Assembly (NCBI GenBank): GCA_019359505.1
Contig: JAHHHD010000013.1
Location: 88,715-152,714 of the forward strand
From: Drouetiella hepatica Uher 2000/2452
Lineage (GTDB): Bacteria > Cyanobacteriota > Cyanobacteriia > Elainellales > Elainellaceae
Direction of reading: 5' to 3'
DNA length: 64,000 nucleotides
The notes under the pieces were generated by a model. The model was not told the DNA's origin. It ran no database searches and saw only the letters and a program-made list of their open reading frames with translations. Positions 19,760-27,642 of the stretch are shown here, piece by piece; position 1 is the first letter of the stretch; each line of letters begins with the position of its first letter. The translations under genes were made by a program, and so were the position numbers.

Positions 19760-20091
19760 ATTTATTCTCTTAGTACGGGACAAATAGTACGGGACACAAG
19801 CTTGTAGAAGGGGGCATGAGGATTACCACATCTGACCTGAAGCCTCATGCATCAGGCTACTTCAATTCAAAAAAAAATGCAGCCTCACCTGCGGTGGCAT
19901 GGCGTCAGAGTGAAGTTTCTCGCCTGTTCTTGATCGAAAAAAATGAGACATAGGGCTGATGTGGGGCGATCGCATTGAGATGACTGACTTGCTCAAGTCA
20001 CCGGATAATGCAAGGATTACATCAGATCACAAGGGGATCTACCAGAGAGTAGCATGAGGCTCATTATCTCTACGCCAATAGGAATACAACC
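19760..20091. other. Intergenic region between divergent genes
   Basis: 332 bp between the aldo/keto reductase and the short-chain dehydrogenase, which point away from each other, so two promoters should lie here. Visible: a short direct repeat AGTACGGGACA (twice, 19771-19796) and an interrupted palindrome AGCCTCATGCATCAGGCT at 19841-19858. No ORF or RNA gene was recognised. Confidence 0.5.
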
Positions 20092-20886
20092 ATGGATCTT
20101 CAACTCACAGATAAAGTTGCGCTGGTCAGCGGTTCCACGGCTGGGATTGGGCTGGCGATCGCCACCACCCTGGCTCAGGAAGGGGCAATGGTGATAATTA
20201 ACGGACGGACACAAGACCGGGTGGATGCAGCGATCGATCAAATCAAGCAGAAAACGACCGATGCCAAGCTGCAAGGCATCGCTGCCGATTTAGGCACCGT
20301 CAATGGCGCAAATGCTCTATTTCAGCAGATTCCAGAAGTAGACATTTTGGTGAACAATTTGGGCATCTATGGTGCCCAAGCCTTTGCTGAAATTTCTGAT
20401 GACGAATGGATGAAATTCTTGGAAGTCAATGTCATCAGCGGCGTTCGTCTATCTCGTTACTATCTGCCGAAAATGTTGCAGAAAAACTGGGGACGGATCA
20501 TTTTTATCTCTAGTGAATCGGGTATCAATATCCCAGCTGAAATGATCCATTATGGAGTCACAAAAACTGCTCAACTGTCTCTAGCGCGAGGGTTAGCAGA
20601 GACGACAGTAGGTACGAACGTTACAGTCAACTCGGTCTTGCCAGGGCCAACGCGATCGGAAGGTGTAGAAGACTTTATTCAAGGTTTAGCAACCGATCAG
20701 AACATCTCATCGGAGCAGGTTGAAAAAGAATTCTTCGCTAAAATGCGTCCCTCTTCCCTGATTCAGCGATTTGCCACATCCGAAGAGGTTGCTGCCCTGG
20801 TTGCCTTTGTTGCTAGCCCGCTATCCTCTGCCACAAACGGTGCGGCATTACGTGTAGATGGCGGCGTTGTGCGTTCTATCACATAA
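20092..20886 (+). CDS. Short-chain dehydrogenase/reductase
   Basis: 264 residues. Rossmann motif SGSTAGIGLAIA at the N-terminus, NNLGIYG (NNAG-type) around residue 86, catalytic Ser in IFISSESGINIP and the YxxxK pair in HYGVTKTAQLS; PGPTRS follows. This is the classical SDR layout, close to 3-oxoacyl-ACP reductase-like enzymes. Substrate unknown. The start ATG has a TAGGAA-like site upstream. Confidence 0.9.
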   Translation: MDLQLTDKVALVSGSTAGIGLAIATTLAQEGAMVIINGRTQDRVDAAIDQIKQKTTDAKLQGIAADLGTVNGANALFQQIPEVDILVNNLGIYGAQAFAEISDDEWMKFLEVNVISGVRLSRYYLPKMLQKNWGRIIFISSESGINIPAEMIHYGVTKTAQLSLARGLAETTVGTNVTVNSVLPGPTRSEGVEDFIQGLATDQNISSEQVEKEFFAKMRPSSLIQRFATSEEVAALVAFVASPLSSATNGAALRVDGGVVRSIT

Positions 20887-20950
20887 TGCTCAAAATAAAT
20901 AGGCTCTGGTGACGGGGGCATTTCATGTTTTTCCATTGGTAGTCCTTAAG

Positions 20951-21005
20951 AGGTAAGGATTTTTTGTTGCGTGGGCAAAGCCCACGCAACAAAAAATCCT
21001 TACCT
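20951..21005. repeat. Perfect 26-bp-arm palindrome between convergent genes
   Basis: Arms AGGTAAGGATTTTTTGTTGC plus GTGGGC (20951-20976) pair perfectly with 20980-21005 around an AAA loop. The flanks CATTGGTAGT (left) and the reverse of CATGGGTAGT (right) form a further imperfect terminal repeat, suggesting a small mobile element. It could also act as a bidirectional terminator for the SDR and FkbM genes. Confidence 0.75.
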
Positions 21006-21033
21006 AAATACCACTACCCATGAGCAGCGAGTT

Positions 21034-22095
21034 TTAGGGCAGAGCTTCAGAGCATTGGGCTAAAGTATCCAGTATGTCTGGGCTTGCATATTTCCGGAGG
21101 GTCTGGAAGAAGGGGAAAGCATCCCAGCGGTTTGCCACATCAGGGTAGAGCTGCAAGCTCTCAACGATCGCATCGGCAACGTTGTAAGCCGGATCGCTAC
21201 CGTAGTTGAGGATGAGGTATTCCAGCAGCTCTAGGGCATAGTCAGAAAACTCCAGCACATCAGCAAGGCAAGCTAGCTTTAGAATTTGCTCCGGGGTTTT
21301 TCGGCGCATTTTAGCCTCGCTACTCAGGTCAGAGCCAATGAGATCGCAGAAGTAGTAGGCATCGCCCCACAAGAGCTGTCCAGGATGGCGGCTGGTCTGC
21401 AAGAGCGATCGCGCCCGTCCGCAGGCGGTATGACTCAAATCAAACAACGTGAAATCATTTGTCCGCATGAAGGCATCCACATCGGCAAATAGCGGCTGAC
21501 CTTTGTACAGATGAGAAAATTCGACTTCCACCTGTGTTGCCAGCACCGTTTGCAAAATTTGATTGGCTCCCTGCAAGACGTTAAGATCGGCACCTTGCAC
21601 ATCAATTTGCAGAAAGTCGATCGCCTCAATGCCTTCCTGCCGACAAAATGCGTCCAGCGTAGTGGTTTCGACCTCGATCGTGAAATCGGTTGCGACCAGT
21701 TTTATCAGTCCGGTAAAGCGCTCTAAGTATTCCTCGTTGGGCGGATACAAAGAGCTACACATCGGATTTTGAGTTACATACAGCGTTGCCTCACCGATCG
21801 CATTGCTGAGGGCAAGCGGAATATGGTGTTCTGTCCAGGGCACCTGCTGCGCTGTTGAGCGATCGTTTGCGGCTTCACAAGCATCGGCATCGGCATCAAA
21901 CCCGTAGATGGTCAAGTTGGGAGCAAATATGCTCCAATCTAGACTGCCATAATCATCCTTATCGTTGATTTTGCGGGAGCCAACATTACAAACTGTCAGA
22001 TGAATGCGATCGAGATGACCGCGCTTTTTGAGGCTGTGTAAAAAAATAGACATGAAGGCGTAGAGATAGGGGGATAAATGAAAAGTTGGCAGCAT
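21034..22095 (-). CDS. FkbM family methyltransferase
   Basis: 353 residues. The S-adenosylmethionine-binding region is YGFDADADACEAAN, preceded by VCNVGSRK, and the FkbM signature is AIDFLQIDVQGADLNVLQGA near residues 165-185. The C-terminal 100 residues are helical. The start ATG overlaps the stop of the upstream FkbM gene (TAATG), indicating translational coupling. Family members O-methylate sugars or related small molecules; the acceptor here is unknown. Confidence 0.85.
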   Translation of the reverse strand: MLPTFHLSPYLYAFMSIFLHSLKKRGHLDRIHLTVCNVGSRKINDKDDYGSLDWSIFAPNLTIYGFDADADACEAANDRSTAQQVPWTEHHIPLALSNAIGEATLYVTQNPMCSSLYPPNEEYLERFTGLIKLVATDFTIEVETTTLDAFCRQEGIEAIDFLQIDVQGADLNVLQGANQILQTVLATQVEVEFSHLYKGQPLFADVDAFMRTNDFTLFDLSHTACGRARSLLQTSRHPGQLLWGDAYYFCDLIGSDLSSEAKMRRKTPEQILKLACLADVLEFSDYALELLEYLILNYGSDPAYNVADAIVESLQLYPDVANRWDAFPFFQTLRKYASPDILDTLAQCSEALP

Positions 22096-23699
22096 TACTC
22101 CGCTATCAGCGGATGACCATCTGGAAGCGCAATGATGTTCAGGTTGCCCTGGAGCTGTTCGGTCGTCTGGATTGGAATTAGGGTTTGCAGGTAGGGCTGA
22201 TAGCGAAAGAGGCTGTAGCCCTTAGCTTGCAGAAGTTCAGCGACGGGAGTGTTGCTGCCGCTTGCCCCAGCAATGTTTTCATAGAGGATAGCAGGTGCGA
22301 AATGGGTCAGCAGGCGATCGCTGCCTGCCAAGACCTGCATCTCGTGACCTTCAGCATCGATCTTCAGCCAATCGACCTGCTGGAGATTTTCTTGCTCGAT
22401 CAGATCGTCTAGGGTGAAGCAATCAATATCTTCAAAACTGCCCGATGCTCCGCCAAACGAACTGCTATCAGCATCTCGAACCACTTCATTGAGTTCGCTA
22501 GAGCTATGGAGCGAGAGACGAGCGGTGCCAGAGCGATCGCTAGCGGCTCCCGCGCAGACCGTAACCCAATGCAGCTGATGCAGGCGACAAGTTTCTCGCA
22601 GGCAGCGAACGCAGCTAGAGAATGGTTCGATCGTCAGCACCCGACCCGATGTGCCCACCTGCTGAGCTGCACTGAAGGTGTAAACCCCTACATTCGCGCC
22701 TACATCAATTACCGTCATACCGGGCTGAATTTGGGCGCGCCAGAATTCCATTTCAGTTTCAAACCAATCGCCCTCCGCCAATAAAACGCTGGTGACAATG
22801 CTGTGGAAGCTCGGATCAACCGCTAGTAGAATACCGTCTGGAGTTGGCACATAGGTAAACGGGCTACCTGTTCCTAGGGTTGTCCATTGCCATTCAGAGG
22901 CATCTGGGGCTTGCTGAGCAGTGCCTTGGGCTGTGCGCAGCCAGGAATCTGCAACATCCTGATTCAACTCTCGGTAGGTCAAGTAAAGCGCTTGGAGGAT
23001 AGCGGGATCGGCTGGCGCAATTTGGTGGGCCTGCTGCAAATCCACCAGACCTTCCCAGAGCTGGTTCATGAGCTTTGCCAAGCCCAGCTTGAGACGCAGA
23101 GAGGCGGATTGAGGGATGAGGGTGACAGCAAGCTGCAAAAATCTTAATCCACTGGCGCTGTAGAAGACCTGCTGCGATCGCCACAGCGCCTCAGTCAGCA
23201 AAAGCAAAGCCTGAGTCATGCCATCCTTAGCTTGGAGGATCAGTGGCAAATGATCGGTGGGGCGATCGCCAGGTAGATAAACCAGCCCTAAAGGGAAAGC
23301 CTCAGAAGGCTGGAAGACAGGCTGAAGCCCTTGCAGCAGATTGGCAAAGCTGATTTGAGCAGCGGCAGCATTTTCACCCGTCAAATGACGAGCGATCGCC
23401 AGATGCGCTGCACAAAGTGGATGACTGGGCTGTTGCTCTATGCCCTGCTCCAGTGCTTCCAGGGCAATTTCTAAATTCATCGATCGCAGCATCATGTCGT
23501 TACACTGGTCTGCCTCAATCAACGCCATCACCGCGAAATTGTTCAAATCTAGCGCTGACTCAGGCTGTTCCCAAGCCATGCCTTCTAAATCGTCAGACAA
23601 GCCTGAAAGCGTTTGAAGATCTAATGCAGGGCAAAGACGCTGAAGATACTGCCAATACGAAACAACTGGAGATACCACAGAAGAAGTCATAGGTGCCAA
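22095..23699 (-). CDS. FkbM family methyltransferase with N-terminal helical (TPR-like) region
   Basis: 534 residues. The first 270 are helical and TPR-like (ALEQGIEQQPSHPLCAAHLA; LKLGLAKLMNQLWEGLVDLQ). The C-terminal domain has TVIDVGANVGVYTFSAAQQ (SAM binding) and DWLKIDAEGHEMQVLAG (FkbM signature). It shares one base with the downstream FkbM gene. Two different FkbM enzymes in one coupled unit suggest successive methylation of one glycan or lipid, an inference. Intergenic palindromes lie upstream. Confidence 0.85.
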   Translation of the reverse strand: MAPMTSSVVSPVVSYWQYLQRLCPALDLQTLSGLSDDLEGMAWEQPESALDLNNFAVMALIEADQCNDMMLRSMNLEIALEALEQGIEQQPSHPLCAAHLAIARHLTGENAAAAQISFANLLQGLQPVFQPSEAFPLGLVYLPGDRPTDHLPLILQAKDGMTQALLLLTEALWRSQQVFYSASGLRFLQLAVTLIPQSASLRLKLGLAKLMNQLWEGLVDLQQAHQIAPADPAILQALYLTYRELNQDVADSWLRTAQGTAQQAPDASEWQWTTLGTGSPFTYVPTPDGILLAVDPSFHSIVTSVLLAEGDWFETEMEFWRAQIQPGMTVIDVGANVGVYTFSAAQQVGTSGRVLTIEPFSSCVRCLRETCRLHQLHWVTVCAGAASDRSGTARLSLHSSSELNEVVRDADSSSFGGASGSFEDIDCFTLDDLIEQENLQQVDWLKIDAEGHEMQVLAGSDRLLTHFAPAILYENIAGASGSNTPVAELLQAKGYSLFRYQPYLQTLIPIQTTEQLQGNLNIIALPDGHPLIAE

Positions 23700-23820
23700 G
23701 GGGGATTAGTTGCCTCTATATTGCCCATTTCGACGAAGTTTTTCACATTGAGCTGATCGCGCCTGTTGGAACGATTAACCTATCAATTCTTAGCAGATCG
23801 TAAAGTCCCCCTGATTTTTC

Positions 23821-23871
23821 CAAAAGCTGGATTTCAAAGGCGCACTGCGCCTTTGAAATCCAGCTTTTGGA
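23821..23871. repeat. Perfect 24-bp-arm palindrome
   Basis: CCAAAAGCTGGATTTCAAAG plus GCGC at 23821-23844 pairs with 23848-23871 around an ACT loop (tip GCGC-ACT-GCGC). It lies in the divergent gap between the FkbM pair and the SSADH gene. Confidence 0.8.
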
Positions 23872-23904
23872 GTTTTGTGGGGCGCGCCGCGCGCCCCAAA
23901 ACTC
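23871..23904. repeat. Second palindrome abutting the first
   Basis: GAGTTTTGTGGGGCGCGC pairs with GCGCGCCCCAAAACTC apart from one bulged T. It begins on the last base of the preceding palindrome, giving two stem-loops in direct contact. Whether this is one composite element or two insertions cannot be told. Confidence 0.75.
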
Positions 23905-23975
23905 TAATTTGCGATCGACTGATTCTTAACAAGTTATGCGATTTGTTAGCCTCTGTAACTAAATTGTCAATTGCC

Positions 23976-23999
23976 CCCATTCTCAATGATTAGAATGGG
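23976..23999. promoter_or_regulatory. 8-8-8 inverted repeat upstream of SSADH (candidate operator)
   Basis: CCCATTCT, 8-bp spacer, AGAATGGG: a perfect dyad with half-sites 16 bp apart centre to centre, 116 bp upstream of the SSADH start. The geometry resembles a dimeric regulator site. No matching regulator can be named. Confidence 0.35.
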
Positions 24000-24114
24000 A
24001 ATGTTAAAGGAGTAACGATATACAACAATCTTGAAAAATCAGCGCTGCGTCAATCGGTTTTTCCAGAAGGTTTTCTAGACTGTATTCGATCGCTCCACAC
24101 TCATTGTTTTAATT

Positions 24115-25482
24115 ATGGCCATTGCAACAATTAACCCCGCAACCGGGGAAAAGGTTCAGGCGTTTGAGCCGCTGCCCGATACAGCGATCGCCCAAAAGCT
24201 TGATCTAGCTCAGCGTACTTTTGAGAAATATCGGCATACGAGCCTTGCCCAGCGTGCCGAGTGGCTGCTGACCGCCGCCAAAATCCTAGAGGACGAAAAA
24301 GAAAGCTTCGGTAAAATCATGACGCTAGAGATGGGAAAACTCCTGCAAGCTGGCGTTGGCGAAGCTGAAAAATGCGCTACCGTCTGTCGCTATTATGCCG
24401 AGCATGGGGCAGAGTTTCTCAAAGATGTCGAATTGACCTCCGATGCCAGCCACAGCTTCGTTCGCTATCAGCCACTGGGCATCATTCTTGCCGTTATGCC
24501 CTGGAATTTTCCCTTTTGGCAGGTGTTTCGGTTTGCAGCTCCAGCGCTGATGGCAGGCAATGTCGGCATTCTCAAGCACGCCTCCAACGTGCCGCAGTGC
24601 GCCTTGGCGATCGAATCTATCCTGCGCCGAGCCGGATTTCCAGAGGGGGCATTTCAGTCGCTGCTAGTCGGTTCTGATAAAGTAGCGCAAATTATTGCCG
24701 ACGATCGCGTCAAGGCGGCAACGCTAACCGGGAGCGAAGGCGCAGGCGCCAGCCTTGCCAGCGCTGCCGGAAAGCATCTGAAAAAAGTGGTTTTGGAACT
24801 AGGCGGCAGCGATCCCTTTATTGTGATGGAGAGCGCCGATTTAGACACCGCCATCTCAACGGCTGTCGCGGCTCGAATGTTGAACAGTGGACAAACCTGT
24901 ATTGCTGCCAAACGGTTCATTGTGCAGGAATCGATCGCCGACACCTTCACCCAAGCACTGATATCAAAATTTGGCGCACTGAAAATCGGTGATCCCATGC
25001 AGCCCGAAACCCAAATTGGCCCCTTGGCAACCGCCACGATTCTCAAAGAGCTAGATGCTCAAGTACAGTCCTGCCTTCAGCAAGGTGGCAAACTGCTGAC
25101 AGGCGGTGAGCCACTTCCCAACACCCCAGGCAACTACTACCCGCCCACGATCTTGACCGATATTCCGCCCGAAGCCTCAACCCACCAAGAAGAGTTTTTC
25201 GGCCCCGTAGCGCTGCTTTACCGCGTCCCCGACTTAGATGCCGCCATCCAACTTGCCAACAGCACCCCCTTTGGGCTAGGTTCCAGCGCTTGGACGCAAG
25301 TAACAGCAGAGCGCGATCGCCTCATCAACGAAATCGAAGCTGGATGCGTCTTCATCAACGGCATGGTCAAATCCGATCCACGTCTCCCCTTTGGCGGAAT
25401 CAAGCGATCGGGCTTTGGGCGCGAGCTAAGCGCCCAAGGCATCCACGAGTTTGTCAACATCAAAACCGTTTGGGTGAAGTAG
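24115..25482 (+). CDS. NAD(P)-dependent succinate-semialdehyde dehydrogenase
   Basis: 455 residues. Aldehyde dehydrogenase motifs: PWNFPFWQVFRFAAPALMAG, LTGSEGAG, catalytic Glu in VLELGGSDPF and catalytic Cys in NSGQTCIAAKRF, plus EEFFGPVALLY. Length and sequence style fit the short cyanobacterial SSADH. The next gene downstream on the same strand is a ThDP enzyme of the acetolactate synthase family. In Synechococcus sp. PCC 7002 such a neighbouring pair encodes 2-oxoglutarate decarboxylase and SSADH, which together turn 2-oxoglutarate into succinate in place of the 2-oxoglutarate dehydrogenase complex. I infer the same role. Confidence 0.85.
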   Translation: MAIATINPATGEKVQAFEPLPDTAIAQKLDLAQRTFEKYRHTSLAQRAEWLLTAAKILEDEKESFGKIMTLEMGKLLQAGVGEAEKCATVCRYYAEHGAEFLKDVELTSDASHSFVRYQPLGIILAVMPWNFPFWQVFRFAAPALMAGNVGILKHASNVPQCALAIESILRRAGFPEGAFQSLLVGSDKVAQIIADDRVKAATLTGSEGAGASLASAAGKHLKKVVLELGGSDPFIVMESADLDTAISTAVAARMLNSGQTCIAAKRFIVQESIADTFTQALISKFGALKIGDPMQPETQIGPLATATILKELDAQVQSCLQQGGKLLTGGEPLPNTPGNYYPPTILTDIPPEASTHQEEFFGPVALLYRVPDLDAAIQLANSTPFGLGSSAWTQVTAERDRLINEIEAGCVFINGMVKSDPRLPFGGIKRSGFGRELSAQGIHEFVNIKTVWVK

Positions 25483-25552
25483 AAGCAGATGTAAAAAGCA
25501 ACTTCCGTGCGACCCAGCAATGCGAAGCGCTATCTCCCTCCCACAATTGAAC

Positions 25553-25620
25553 CCTTCTGGAGGGGGTTCGGGGGACGCAGCCGTCCCCTGATTCCGGGGG
25601 TTTGGGGGTCGCCCCCAAGG
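25553..25620. repeat. G-rich double-hairpin repeat, copy 1
   Basis: It contains GGGGACG-CAG-CCGTCCCC and TTGGGGG-TCG-CCCCCAA stem-loops within a G-run-rich stretch. A copy in the opposite orientation lies at 27422-27480, so the pair flanks the ThDP enzyme gene. It falls in the 208-bp gap between SSADH and that gene. Confidence 0.75.
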
Positions 25621-25690
25621 CTCGGATTATTCAGAAATAATCCCACTCAGCTATTTTTTCCACTTTTTCCACAAGTTTACGGAGAACACA

Positions 25691-27337
25691 ATGTCTGAAT
25701 TAAACACTGCTCAGCTATTAGTAAAATGTCTGGAAAATGAAGGCGTTGAATACATTTTTGGCTTACCCGGAGAAGAAAACCTGCATGTCTTAGAAGCCTT
25801 AAAAGACTCCTCCATTCGATTCATTACCACTCGCCACGAACAAGGTGCAGCCTTCATGGCAGATGTTTACGGACGGCTAACCGGCAAAGCAGGAGTCTGT
25901 CTCTCGACCCTAGGCCCCGGAGCCACAAACCTAATGACAGGCGTTGCCGATGCCAACCTCGATCGCGCTCCGCTAGTTGCCATCACAGGACAGGTGGGAA
26001 CCGATCGCATGCACATCGAATCCCATCAATACCTGGATCTGGTGGCGCTATTTGCCCCCATCACCAAATGGAATGCCCAGATCGTTCGTCCCAGCATCAC
26101 GCCAGAAATTGTCCGCAAAGCCTTCAAGGTTTCCCAAACCGAAAAGCCCGGTGCAGTTCATATTGATTTGCCCGAAAACATTGCTGCGATGACGGCAACA
26201 GGTGCGCCCTTGCAGCTTGATCAGCGTGAGAAAGTGTACGCTTCTTTCAGCAGCATTGAGCGGGCGGCGGCAGCCATTTCTAAAGCCGAAAATCCCATTA
26301 TTCTGGTGGGCAATGGCGCGATTCGAGGCAATGCTAGCGAGGTGTTGACCGTCTTTGCCACTGAACTCAACATTCCGGTGGCAAACACTTTTATGGGTAA
26401 GGGTGTAATTCCCTACAAACACCCCCTAGCGCTGTGGTCAGTGGGGCTGCAACAGCGGGATCACATCAGCTGTGGGTTCGATCGCGCCGATTTAGTCATC
26501 GCCGTAGGCTATGACCTGATCGAGTATTCGCCCAAGCGCTGGAATCCCGGCGGCAAAACTCCTGTGATTCACGTCAATCAAACTCCTGCTGAGGTAGACA
26601 GCAGCTATATTCCTACTGCCGAAGTTGTGGGCGATATTTCTGATTCGCTCTATGAAATTTTGAAACGGATCGATCGCCAGGGTAAGCCTGAACCCTATGC
26701 GCTACAGCTTAAGCAAGATATCCAGGCAGATTATGAGGAACATGCCCATGATGATGGCTTTCCCGTCAAGCCGCAAAAGTTGATTTACGATCTGCGGCAA
26801 GTCATGGGACCTGAAGATATTGTCATCTCGGATGTGGGAGCGCACAAAATGTGGATGGCGCGGCACTACCACTGCGATCGCCCTAACACCTGCATTATTT
26901 CTAATGGCTTTGCGGCTATGGGGATTGCAATACCGGGGGCGATCGCGGCAAAATTGGTGGCTCCTGAGCGGAAGGTGGTGGCTGTGACAGGAGATGGTGG
27001 TTTTATGATGAATTCTCAGGAACTGGAAACGGCGCTGAGAATCGGTACGCCTTTTGTGACAATTATTTTTAATGATGGTGGCTATGGGCTGATCGAGTGG
27101 AAGCAGCTCAATCAGTTCGGTGAGTCGTCTTTTGTGAAGTTCTCTAACCCTGACTTTGTTAAGCTTGCTGAAAGTATGGGATTGAAGGGCTATCGGGTGA
27201 CTTCTAGCACAGATTTCTTGCCAATCTTGAAGGAGGCACTAAGCCAAGATGTGCCTGCTGTGATTGATTGCCCGGTGGATTATTCTGAGAATCTTCGCTT
27301 TAGTAAAAGGGCGGGGGATTTGAGTTGTGCGATTTAG
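25691..27337 (+). CDS. Thiamine-diphosphate enzyme, probable 2-oxoglutarate decarboxylase (acetolactate synthase-like)
   Basis: 548 residues with the three-domain layout of acetolactate synthase-type enzymes: N-terminal pyrimidine-binding domain with the catalytic Glu in TTRHEQGAAFMADVYGRLTG, a middle domain (about 190-330), and the C-terminal diphosphate domain with GDGGFMMNSQELETAL followed by IIFNDGGYG. General annotation would say acetolactate synthase large subunit, but its position beside SSADH matches the experimentally described cyanobacterial 2-oxoglutarate decarboxylase. No small regulatory subunit gene is adjacent, which also argues against a biosynthetic ALS. Good ribosome site (GGAG) 7 bp before the ATG. 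Confidence 0.8.
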   Translation: MSELNTAQLLVKCLENEGVEYIFGLPGEENLHVLEALKDSSIRFITTRHEQGAAFMADVYGRLTGKAGVCLSTLGPGATNLMTGVADANLDRAPLVAITGQVGTDRMHIESHQYLDLVALFAPITKWNAQIVRPSITPEIVRKAFKVSQTEKPGAVHIDLPENIAAMTATGAPLQLDQREKVYASFSSIERAAAAISKAENPIILVGNGAIRGNASEVLTVFATELNIPVANTFMGKGVIPYKHPLALWSVGLQQRDHISCGFDRADLVIAVGYDLIEYSPKRWNPGGKTPVIHVNQTPAEVDSSYIPTAEVVGDISDSLYEILKRIDRQGKPEPYALQLKQDIQADYEEHAHDDGFPVKPQKLIYDLRQVMGPEDIVISDVGAHKMWMARHYHCDRPNTCIISNGFAAMGIAIPGAIAAKLVAPERKVVAVTGDGGFMMNSQELETALRIGTPFVTIIFNDGGYGLIEWKQLNQFGESSFVKFSNPDFVKLAESMGLKGYRVTSSTDFLPILKEALSQDVPAVIDCPVDYSENLRFSKRAGDLSCAI

Positions 27338-27355
27338 AGATGCTGGGGTGTCATG

Positions 27356-27419
27356 TTGAGAGAAAATCAATTTGAGAGAAAATCAACTTGAGAGAGAACC
27401 AACTTGAGAGAGAACCAAC
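27356..27419. repeat. Four 16-bp tandem repeats after the ThDP enzyme gene
   Basis: Units at 27356, 27372, 27388 and 27404: two of the form TTGAGAGAAAATCAAY followed by two of the form TTGAGAGAGAACCAAC. The two pairs differ by the same changes, pointing to stepwise duplication. Confidence 0.9.
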
Positions 27420-27421
27420 AG

Positions 27422-27480
27422 CCTTGGGGGTTTCCCCCAAACCCCCAGCAGGGGACGGGCACGTCCCCCACACCCCCTCC
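27422..27480. repeat. G-rich double-hairpin repeat, copy 2 (inverted)
   Basis: Reverse complement of the 25553-25620 repeat with few differences: CCTTGGGGGTTTCCCCCAA and GGGGACGGGCACGTCCCC hairpins in mirrored order. The two copies form a 1.9-kb inverted pair around the ThDP enzyme gene. Confidence 0.75.
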
Positions 27481-27540
27481 GCATGAGAGGTGGGATGAGC
27501 GGCAGAGGTCGCGCTGCATTGGTGGGCAGATCTGGTTGGT

Positions 27541-27642
27541 CGTAGCGCTACGTGCTTAGATCCAATGGGTTATTTTTTGAGAGCTGCGCGGAGCGCAGCT
27601 CTCAAAAAATAACTCGTCCTAACTCAATTAAGTAGTGCTGTA
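27541..27642. mobile_element. MITE-like element, family B (102 bp), overlapping the menH 3' end
   Basis: Read inward from the right, the end is TACAGCACTACTTAATTGAG then TTAGGACGAG; the left end is TAGCGCTACGTGCTTAGATC. The palindrome at 27569-27613 has perfect 21-bp arms (GTTATTTTTTGAGAGCTGCG plus C) and a GGA loop. It is the same element as 52149-52250 in opposite orientation, with equal length. Its right end covers the last four codons and the stop of the menH-like gene. Confidence 0.8.

Noticed and set aside
23821..23904. Interpreting the palindromes only as Rho-independent terminators
   Set aside because: Several lie in divergent promoter gaps and carry shared outer ends, which a terminator would not need.
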